Below the pieces are notes generated by a model. That model searched no databases and was not told the origin of the DNA. It saw only the letters and a program-made list of their open reading frames with translations. 19,483 bases of DNA from assembly GCA_910588865.1 (NCBI GenBank), contig CAJUSJ010000076.1, forward strand, positions 1 to 19,483, in the 5' to 3' direction. How positions within the stretch are numbered: position 1 is the stretch's first letter; each line of letters begins with the position of its first letter. Below are positions 14,302 through 19,483 of this stretch, piece after piece. The DNA comes from an uncultured Lachnospiraceae bacterium (GTDB taxonomy: Bacteria; Bacillota; Clostridia; Lachnospirales; Lachnospiraceae). The position numbers and the translations under genes are program-made.

Positions 14302-16179
14302 ATGAAGAAAAAAATGGCAGCAATGGTATCAATGACGCTGATGGCGTCTTTTTTGGCGGCCTGCAAAGCGCCGGTAACAGATAACACTGAAACAGAGAGC
14401 GTTTCCCGGGAAGAAACAGATGGTTTCCAGGAGGTGAATATTTTGCGGGAAGAAACGGATAGTTCCGGCAGTGCTGTTACAGGCTTAGAAAAAATTCATA
14501 TGTCAAAGTGGCTGTATCATTCGGAGGATCATGTTTATTATCAGATCGGCATATCTTACTGTGAAACGCCCGCGGACGAATCCTATGAAACCCTGGCTGT
14601 TTTCGTGCCGGGAGATTATTTTTTGGGAACAGACAATGGTGACGGAACCTATACCTGCGAAATAAATCCAGATGGAACCGTGAATGGTTATACGGCCCAG
14701 ACCGCTCCCATCGTCATGCCCATTGACACGCCGGGATATTCAGCCCAGGCGGCGCTAACAGACTATAGGAGCCTGACAGAGTATATGGAGGCCGGTTTTG
14801 TATACGTTCATGCCGGGTGCCGGGGAAGGGATGCGGGCGCGCCGGCGGGAGTTACGGATATCAAGGCCGCTGTCCGCTATCTGCGGTATGTAGATGATCT
14901 TGTGCCCGGGGACGGGGAAAAGATCTTTGTGTTTGGCATGAGCGGCGGCGGCGCTCAGTCCGCGATTGTGGGGGCGACTGGTGACAGCGGGCTTTATGAT
15001 CCATATCTTGAACAGATCGGCGCGGTACAAAATGTCAGCGATGCTGTTTATGGTTCCATGGATTGGTGCCCCATCACCAATCTGGACAGCGCGGATGAAG
15101 CCTATGAATGGATGATGGGTGTGACAAGAAGCGGACTATCTGATGAAGAGCAGGCCATTTCTGACGGGCTGGCCGCTGCTTTTGCCGATTATATTAACCA
15201 GGCGGGAATAAAAGACGAAAACGGAAATATTCTGACCCTTGAAGAGTCGCGAGAGGGCATTTTCCAGGCAGGCAGCTATTATGATTACATTGTGGGCGTG
15301 ATCGAGGAGTCTTTGAACAACTTTCTCCAGGACACGGAATTTCCATATGATTCATCTGCTTTGGGCAAAGGGGCAGGAGGCCCCGGAGGAATGGGCGGTT
15401 TCCGCGGACATGGAGGAGATGGTGATTTCGGCGGACCGGACAGGCAGGGCGGTTTCGGCGGGCCGGATGATAAAGAGGGCCATGACCGGGAGTTTCGGGG
15501 AATGGAAGGGGAAGGCCCCTATGAAGAGCTGGATGATATAAGCCGGGTGGAGACTTCAAACAGTGTTACGATTTCAGGAACCTATGAAACGGTCAGCGAC
15601 TATATTGACGCCCTCAACGGGAACAATACATGGGTCACCTATGATGCCGAAACAAACACAGCCAGGATTACAGGTGTCAGTGATTTTGTAAAAGCCTTTA
15701 AGGGCGCGTCGAAAAAGCTGGGCGCGTTCGACCAGCTTGACGCGGGTCAGGGAGAAAATGAGCTGTTTGGATATGGGGACGGAAACGGTGCCCATTTTGA
15801 CAGGTTTCTCGGGGATATACTGAGTGAGCTGGGAAGCGGCTATGCTTCTGATTTTGAACAGGATCTTGTAAAAACGGATGCGGTTGGATATACGCCGGCT
15901 CAGAGGCTGAACATGTATACGCCTCTTTATTATCTGCTGGAATCTGAGGAGGGGTATGGATCAAGCACGCCCGCAAAGCATTGGAGGATCCGCGCCGGCA
16001 TCGCTCAGAGTGATACTTCCCTTACAACAGAAGTAAACCTTGCCCTTGCGCTTCAGAATTATGACGGGGTGGAATCCGTTGATTTCGCGACCGTGTGGGG
16101 CCAGCGGCATGTGAAGGCAGAGCGCGCGGGAGACAGCGACGCTAATTTCATTGAATGGGTAAATCAGTGCGCGAGGTAG
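14302..16179 (+). CDS. Secreted tannase-like alpha/beta-hydrolase lipoprotein
   Basis: A 625-residue protein with a lipoprotein signal (lipobox LAAC, Cys21), so it sits on the outside of the membrane. It is an alpha/beta-hydrolase: VHAGCRGRD near residue 175, and nucleophile Ser214 in FGMSGGGAQSA. It matches bacterial tannases, which split gallate esters, in MDWCPITNLDSADEAYEW and in the C-terminal KHWRIRAG...SDTSL segment. Probable catalytic Asp571 and His603 (WGQRH) are 32 residues apart, the same distance I recall for the Lactiplantibacillus plantarum tannase triad. Residues 355-406 form an insertion rich in Gly, Asp and Arg (repeats of GGFGGP type), probably a flexible surface loop. It is longer than the soluble tannases. 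A feruloyl or other phenolic esterase activity is the main alternative. It has its own promoter and converges on the Rrf2 gene, overlapping it by 32 nt. Confidence 0.75.
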   Translation: MKKKMAAMVSMTLMASFLAACKAPVTDNTETESVSREETDGFQEVNILREETDSSGSAVTGLEKIHMSKWLYHSEDHVYYQIGISYCETPADESYETLAVFVPGDYFLGTDNGDGTYTCEINPDGTVNGYTAQTAPIVMPIDTPGYSAQAALTDYRSLTEYMEAGFVYVHAGCRGRDAGAPAGVTDIKAAVRYLRYVDDLVPGDGEKIFVFGMSGGGAQSAIVGATGDSGLYDPYLEQIGAVQNVSDAVYGSMDWCPITNLDSADEAYEWMMGVTRSGLSDEEQAISDGLAAAFADYINQAGIKDENGNILTLEESREGIFQAGSYYDYIVGVIEESLNNFLQDTEFPYDSSALGKGAGGPGGMGGFRGHGGDGDFGGPDRQGGFGGPDDKEGHDREFRGMEGEGPYEELDDISRVETSNSVTISGTYETVSDYIDALNGNNTWVTYDAETNTARITGVSDFVKAFKGASKKLGAFDQLDAGQGENELFGYGDGNGAHFDRFLGDILSELGSGYASDFEQDLVKTDAVGYTPAQRLNMYTPLYYLLESEEGYGSSTPAKHWRIRAGIAQSDTSLTTEVNLALALQNYDGVESVDFATVWGQRHVKAERAGDSDANFIEWVNQCAR

Positions 16180-16603
16180 CTATGGTGTGGTATTCATCCA
16201 CGATCTCCTTCAGTGTGACAGACCGGAGGCTTGTTGCCAGAGAATCCCGCACTTTGCTGTAGGGCATTTCCAGGACAGAGTGGATGTTTTTTCCAACAGG
16301 GCACAGGGGGGATGGCATGGCATGGATGCCTATAAACTTTTTCAGGGCATCCGGCTCCACTGCCATACAGACCCGGTACAGCGTGATGTCTTCCAGAGGG
16401 CAGCTTAACGCGGCTCCCCCTGTGCCGGACTTTACCGACAGGATCCCATCCTTTTTCAGGGCACTCAAAATACTCCGTATGGTGACGGGATTGCAGCCAG
16501 TGGAAAGCGCCAGCAGTTCACTGGTCACCCGCTTCTGACTCCCGTATTCGCTGATAAAAATAAGACAGTGGACGGCAATGGAACATTTTGTGCTGATGTG
16601 CAT
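16148..16603 (-). CDS. Rrf2-family transcriptional regulator (YwnA-like)
   Basis: A 151-residue DNA-binding protein. MHISTKCSIAVHCLIFI is the typical first helix, RVTSELLALSTGCNPVTIRSILSALKKDGIL the winged helix-turn-helix, and SVKSGTGGAAL the wing. The PLCPVGKNIHSVLE segment near residue 100 is typical of the YwnA-like branch. The three clustered cysteines that bind an iron-sulfur cluster in IscR and NsrR are not present; only one Cys is in that region, so it is unlikely to be an Fe-S sensor. GGAGG stands 9 nt before the ATG. It is divergent from the flavodoxin-ferredoxin gene, its promoter region contains a dyad, and it probably represses itself and that neighbour. Its 3' end overlaps the tannase-like gene on the other strand. 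Confidence 0.85.
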   Translation of the reverse strand: MHISTKCSIAVHCLIFISEYGSQKRVTSELLALSTGCNPVTIRSILSALKKDGILSVKSGTGGAALSCPLEDITLYRVCMAVEPDALKKFIGIHAMPSPLCPVGKNIHSVLEMPYSKVRDSLATSLRSVTLKEIVDEYHTIATSRTDLPIQ

Positions 16604-16644
16604 AGGGGTTGTCCTCCGATTTTGTAGATGATTTCACTATATTT

Positions 16645-16673
16645 ATCATACCATGAAATTTTTGTGGTGTAAA
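16645..16673 (-). promoter_or_regulatory. Rrf2 gene promoter with a dyad in its spacer
   Basis: On the minus strand TTTACA (complement of 16668-16673) and TATGAT (complement of 16645-16650) are 17 nt apart. The dyad ATACCA (16648-16653) ... TGGTGT (16665-16670), matching at 5 of 6 positions, lies across the spacer, and is a plausible autoregulatory operator for the Rrf2 protein. It ends 5 bp before the -35 of the divergent promoter. Confidence 0.5.
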
Positions 16674-16675
16674 TA

Positions 16676-16704
16676 TTGACACTACAGCAATTTCTATCTA
16701 TAAT
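16676..16704 (+). promoter_or_regulatory. Consensus promoter of the flavodoxin-ferredoxin gene
   Basis: TTGACA (16676-16681), a 17-nt spacer and TATAAT (16699-16704): a perfect sigma-A-type promoter, 43 nt before the start codon. Such a strong promoter beside a regulator gene suggests control by repression rather than activation. Confidence 0.75.
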
Positions 16705-16747
16705 GACAAGGTGTAAGTCTAAAAATTACATAAGGAGGATGGATACC

Positions 16748-17515
16748 ATGGCATATGGACAGGTGATTTTCAGCCCCACAGGAGGAACCGAGCGCACTGC
16801 AAAAATTATTACGTCAGAATGGGGGGATTCCATAAGAACAGTGGATTTGTCTGACCCGGCCGGTGATTTTTCCAGCTGTGTTTTTGGACCAGAGGATGTG
16901 GTGCTCATCGGTCTGCCGTCTTTTGGCGGCCGGGTTCCGGAGACCGCTGCCAGGCGGTTATCCCAGATCCGAGGCAACTCGGCAAAATGTGTGCTGCTGT
17001 GCGTGTACGGAAACCGGGCCTATGAGGACACTCTGGCTGAGATGGCGGATTTGGCGGGAAAATGCGGCTTTATGGTAATCGCGGCTGTTTCCGCTGTCGC
17101 GGAACACTCCATTATGCGCCAGTACGCCGCCGGGAGGCCGGACGAAAAAGATATACGGGAATTAAAATCTTACGGAAAAGCGATTCTGGAAAAGCTTGAA
17201 GCCGGAGGGCTAAAGGAGATGCCCCAGGTGCCGGGGAACCGGCCTTATAAAAAGGCAGGCGGCGGGGGACTGGTTCCGAAAGCCACAAAAGACTGTAACA
17301 ATTGCGGTGTGTGCGCCGGGCTGTGTCCGGTGGAGGCTATTGACAAAACCAACGCGAAGAAAGTGGATTCAAAAAAGTGTATCTCCTGTATGCGCTGTGT
17401 GGCCAGATGCCCTGAGTCCGCGAGAAAGGTCAACAGCGCGATGGTGGCCGCGGCGTCCCTGGCTCTTAAAAGCGCCTGTTCTGTCAGGAAAGACTGCGAA
17501 CTGTTTATATATTGA
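16748..17515 (+). CDS. EFR1-type flavodoxin plus 2[4Fe-4S] ferredoxin protein
   Basis: A 255-residue cytosolic electron-transfer protein. The N-terminal half is flavodoxin-like, with the FMN phosphate loop FSPTGGTERTAK (residues 8-19) and VVLIGLPSFGGRVPE. The C-terminal half is a two-cluster ferredoxin: CNNCGVCAGLCP (Cys183, 186, 189, 193) and CISCMRCVARCP (Cys211, 214, 217, 221). The partner is unknown; in anaerobes such proteins feed electrons to reductases or take part in redox balance. ATG 16748 is chosen because AAGGAGG ends 9 nt before it; the in-frame ATG at 16739 directly abuts the ribosome binding site, and the longer reading frame runs into the promoter. It is divergent from the Rrf2 gene, which probably regulates it. 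Confidence 0.88.
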   Translation: MAYGQVIFSPTGGTERTAKIITSEWGDSIRTVDLSDPAGDFSSCVFGPEDVVLIGLPSFGGRVPETAARRLSQIRGNSAKCVLLCVYGNRAYEDTLAEMADLAGKCGFMVIAAVSAVAEHSIMRQYAAGRPDEKDIRELKSYGKAILEKLEAGGLKEMPQVPGNRPYKKAGGGGLVPKATKDCNNCGVCAGLCPVEAIDKTNAKKVDSKKCISCMRCVARCPESARKVNSAMVAAASLALKSACSVRKDCELFIY

Positions 17516-17539
17516 AAATTTCAGAGGATTTGATATAAT
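17512..17539 (+). promoter_or_regulatory. Promoter of the 61-residue protein gene
   Basis: TTGAAA (17512-17517) overlaps the stop codon of the preceding gene; TATAAT (17534-17539) follows after a 16-nt spacer, 42 nt before the start codon. Confidence 0.55.
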
Positions 17540-17581
17540 ATAGAAAAGAACAGGACAATAAAAAACAGGAAGGAGAATTTT

Positions 17582-17767
17582 ATGACAGAAAAAGAAATGC
17601 TGCAGAAAAATGTTGAAGAGTTTGCCCGATTGCAAAAGTATATGGTTTTAACAGAAGATAAGGAGTCGGCGGCGTATAAAGAAATGAGGGGACGCTATAT
17701 TGAGTTGAAAGTAATACTTTCCGGGTTCGGCGTAAACCTTACAGAGCTTGACATAATAAAAGAGTAG
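17582..17767 (+). CDS. Small hypothetical protein, 61 residues
   Basis: I do not recognise a family. The protein is charged and looks helical: MTEKEMLQKNVEEFARLQKYMVL, a linker, then YKEMRGRYIELKVILSGFGVNLTELDIIKE. It has no signal peptide, membrane segment or cysteines, so it should be cytosolic. It is supported by AAGGAG about 9 nt before the ATG, by a good promoter at 17512-17539 and by a terminator 20 nt after the stop, so it is a self-contained transcription unit. The pattern of residues suggests a short helical hairpin, possibly a regulator or a protein-binding adaptor, but nothing here proves it. Confidence 0.7.
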   Translation: MTEKEMLQKNVEEFARLQKYMVLTEDKESAAYKEMRGRYIELKVILSGFGVNLTELDIIKE

Positions 17768-17785
17768 AAGAAATGAGACTGAAAA

Positions 17786-17823
17786 AGCAAGCGGGAAGGT
17801 AAACTTTTCTGCTTGTTTTTTTC
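17786..17823 (+). terminator. Rho-independent terminator after the 61-residue protein gene
   Basis: CAAGCGGGAAGG (17788-17799) pairs with CTTTTCTGCTTG (17804-17815) using some G-U pairs, with a four-base loop, and is followed by seven T residues. An A-run precedes the stem, so it may also work in the reverse direction. Confidence 0.75.
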
Positions 17824-17881
17824 TATTATAGAGATCATTAGTTGCTTGTTTCAATGGTCCGTGGTAAAATTATATTTATCT

Positions 17882-18103
17882 GTTAGGGAAGGAATCAAAG
17901 AGGCATCCGAGGCTGACAGAATGTCTTTCCCAGTTTGGCGGGCAGTGGCGGCTGTTCTCTATGACGGATTGCTGCTGGAACTCCGCTATGCCGATACAGA
18001 TGGAACTGGCTTTAGCCCTTGCGACTGGGAAGAAGCTGAAATCCTTATCAAGTGCTGCCTTATCGGACACATGGCAGGAGTCGAAAGGACATTTCTGCAT
18101 TAA
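17882..18103 (+). pseudogene. Unrecognised gene remnant in the 17768-18186 gap
   Basis: The 420-base gap between the small protein gene and the acetyltransferase gene starts with a terminator and otherwise holds this one protein-like frame: VREGIKEASEADRMSFPVWR, then LYDGLLLELRYADTDGTGFS and CDWEEAEILIKCCLIGH, up to the stop at 18101. It has a believable residue mix but no ribosome binding site and no credible start; the frame upstream runs into the terminator. An overlapping second frame (17961-18173) is less protein-like. The base composition is higher in GC than the flanking AT-rich DNA. I read it as the tail of a lost gene, family unknown; it may also be chance. Confidence 0.3.
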
Positions 18104-18186
18104 TTTGGAGGTAGGCAAAGTTATTGATAAATTTACAGAAAAAGAAACAGACCAACCAAGGATTATTCGTTAAGGAAGTAAGTGAC

Positions 18187-18720
18187 ATGGAGAACAAAAT
18201 AATTATAGCTGAAACGGAAAGGTTAATTTTAAGAAGATACAAAAAAGAAGATGTTCAGGATTTATTTGAATATTTATCGGATAAGGAGGTTGTGAGATAC
18301 GAACCATATAAACCGCAAACCTTTGAGGAAACACAAAAAAGTCTTGAATGGCGCGTTGGCACAGATGAAATGATTGCGGTTGAATTGAAAAATTCCCATA
18401 AAATGATTGGAAATGTATATATGGGTAAGCGTGACTTTGAAGCACTGGAAATAGGATATGTATTTAATCGAAATTATTGGGGGTATGGTTACGCTGCCGA
18501 AAGTTGCGGAACTTTAATTGAGCGAGCATTTTCCAATGGCGTACATAGGATATATGCAGAGTGTGACCCCAATAATAAAAGCTCATGGAAATTACTTGAA
18601 GTGTTAGGGTTTCACCGTGAAGCCCATTTTAGAAAAAATGTGTATTTCTGGAAAGATGAAACAGAAAGACCAATTTGGAAGGATACATATGTGTATGCTA
18701 AATTAAATGAAAACACTTAA
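18187..18720 (+). CDS. GNAT N-acetyltransferase, RimJ/RimL type
   Basis: A 177-residue cytosolic enzyme that transfers acetyl from acetyl-CoA to an amine, either a protein N-terminus or a small molecule. It opens with the family pattern TERLILRRYKKEDVQDLFEYLSD and contains EIGYVFNRNYWGYGYAAES, the acetyl-CoA pyrophosphate-binding loop (residues 97-103), then NNKSSWKLLEVLGFHREAH, the typical asparagine-serine helix and beta strand. ATG 18187 is chosen over an upstream in-frame start at 18124 because AAGGAAG lies just before it and the conserved sequence begins here. The gene is distinctly AT-rich compared with the 1-17 kb part, which suggests transfer from a lower-GC donor. The acceptor substrate is unknown. 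Confidence 0.85.
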   Translation: MENKIIIAETERLILRRYKKEDVQDLFEYLSDKEVVRYEPYKPQTFEETQKSLEWRVGTDEMIAVELKNSHKMIGNVYMGKRDFEALEIGYVFNRNYWGYGYAAESCGTLIERAFSNGVHRIYAECDPNNKSSWKLLEVLGFHREAHFRKNVYFWKDETERPIWKDTYVYAKLNENT

Positions 18721-18798
18721 GTATTTCTCATTTTTCGGGGAGTCGCGGAGAGAATAAGACCGAGAATTGTTTGGAATTTATAGAAGGAGAACAAAACA

Positions 18799-19371
18799 TT
18801 GAGAGAAGATATTATAATACGGCCAGAAACACATAAGGATTATAAAGACATAATTTCCTTAATCTTACGCTCATTTAGTGAAGGGACAGACTATTCAGAC
18901 GGAACAGACATAATTGCCTTAATTGAGGAAATACGGGATTCCCAATATTATATTCCCGAATTATCATTTGTAGCTGAATTAGATGGGAATATAGTCGGTC
19001 ACTTTTTGTTTTCGAGATTTCCACTGTCTTCTACCATCAATGGAGATCACATTGAACAGGAAGGAAAGGATATTGTTATGCTTGCGCCTGTCGCGGTCCA
19101 TGCGGACTATTTCCATCAAGGTATCGGTTATACCATGCTGATGAAAGGGATTGAAAAAGTAAAAGAACTCGGATTTAAAGGTATAACAGTTGAAGGCGAC
19201 TACCACTTTTATAACCGTGTTGGGTTTCAAACTTCATCACAATTTGGAATATATCCGACGAGCGGTATACCGCTAACAGAGCCACGCTGCATGATGTGCC
19301 TGGAAATGTATGATGGCGCGTTGAAAGATATCCATGGCTATATAGTTTATAATATGTACTTTAACGCTTAA
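18799..19371 (+). CDS. GNAT N-acetyltransferase, YhbS-like
   Basis: A 190-residue acetyltransferase with a TTG start, supported by AAGGAG 9 nt upstream. Key parts are IIIRPETHKDYKDIISLILRSF at the N-terminus, SFVAELDGNIVGHFLFSRF, then APVAVHADYFHQGIGYTMLM, whose QGIG (residues 107-110) is the acetyl-CoA loop, and VEGDYHFYNRVGFQ, the YhbS-type strand and helix. It follows the first acetyltransferase gene by 78 bases in the same direction and has the same low GC, so both probably arrived together and may be co-transcribed. They belong to different GNAT subgroups, so they are not a recent duplication. The substrate is unknown. Confidence 0.83.
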   Translation: MREDIIIRPETHKDYKDIISLILRSFSEGTDYSDGTDIIALIEEIRDSQYYIPELSFVAELDGNIVGHFLFSRFPLSSTINGDHIEQEGKDIVMLAPVAVHADYFHQGIGYTMLMKGIEKVKELGFKGITVEGDYHFYNRVGFQTSSQFGIYPTSGIPLTEPRCMMCLEMYDGALKDIHGYIVYNMYFNA

Positions 19372-19400
19372 CCTGTTGCTACTTGTCAAGGACGTATTCA

Positions 19401-19481
19401 TCATTTTTCATCATTTTTTCTTGATTTTCCCTGTTTTCCATGCTCTAAATCGTGGAGAATGACACGCTTTAACTTGTCCTC
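19401..19481 (-). CDS. Possible 3' end of a gene entering from the right edge
   Basis: On the minus strand an open frame of 26 codons runs in from the window edge as EDKLKRVILHDLEHGKQGKS and stops after RKNDEK at 19401-19403. The charged, lysine-rich composition resembles a protein C-terminus, and it would converge on the acetyltransferase gene. It is too short to identify. Confidence 0.3.
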   Translation of the reverse strand, partial: EDKLKRVILHDLEHGKQGKSRKNDEK

Positions 19482-19483
19482 TA

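Noticed and set aside
17813..17881. Start of a protein at the TTG at 17813, extending the 17882-18103 frame
   Set aside because: The codons lie in the terminator's stem and T-run, with no ribosome binding site and an unlikely residue mix.

Overview
The window looks like chromosomal DNA of a gut-type Clostridia, probably Lachnospiraceae. Reasons: about 50-55% GC over most of the length, strong AGGAGG-type ribosome binding sites, near-consensus sigma-A promoters, and gene types typical of that group (GH36 alpha-galactosidase cluster, EFR1-type flavodoxin-ferredoxin, YwnA-like Rrf2 regulator, heterodimeric ABC exporter). From about 17.5 kb onward the DNA is visibly AT-richer, which suggests a different history. 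The assignment rests on protein resemblance recalled from memory, not on a search.

Layout. 1-250: leftover HTH segment of a LysR regulator (minus strand). 249-832: a YbaK-type aminoacyl-tRNA deacylase whose 3' end is interrupted by a roughly 130-bp palindromic, MITE-like element. 908-2329: a PLP-dependent group II amino acid decarboxylase. 2330-9081: an alpha-galactoside utilisation region, with an orphan sugar-binding lipoprotein, a convergent AraC regulator broken by an in-frame TGA, and two tandem, different GH36-clan enzymes (a melibiase and a raffinose-synthase/Sip1-like protein). 9262-9510: a small repeat protein with a hydrophobic tail, followed by a terminator-like hairpin. 9769-14138: three consecutive ruined efflux genes (a MATE pump and both halves of a heterodimeric ABC exporter). 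14302-16179: a secreted lipoprotein with the catalytic layout of bacterial tannases. 16148-17515: an Rrf2 regulator divergent from a flavodoxin/2[4Fe-4S] protein. 17582-17767: a 61-residue protein of unknown function with its own promoter and terminator. 17882-19371: a low-GC tail with a gene remnant and two GNAT acetyltransferases.

How it fits together. The clearest regulatory signal is a bipartite direct repeat (TTACCAT, spaced 20-21 bp) found upstream of both the sugar-binding protein gene and the first alpha-galactosidase gene. In both places the -10 hexamer lies exactly 29 bp downstream of the second half-site. This is the layout expected for activation by the AraC protein encoded between them, so the three units probably form one regulon for melibiose/raffinose-type sugars. 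The regulator itself carries a stop codon between its sensor and DNA-binding halves, and no permease genes are present, so the regulon looks partly dismantled or dependent on genes elsewhere.

The other theme is decay: the LysR remnant, the AraC nonsense codon, a MATE gene with a small frame-shifting deletion, and an ABC pair with two large deletions, a stop codon in the Walker A lysine position and two small frameshifts. I see no complete, undescribed multi-gene system. The most unusual items are the structured element inside the deacylase gene, the shared operator pair, the glycine-rich insertion in the tannase-like lipoprotein, and the small repeat protein.
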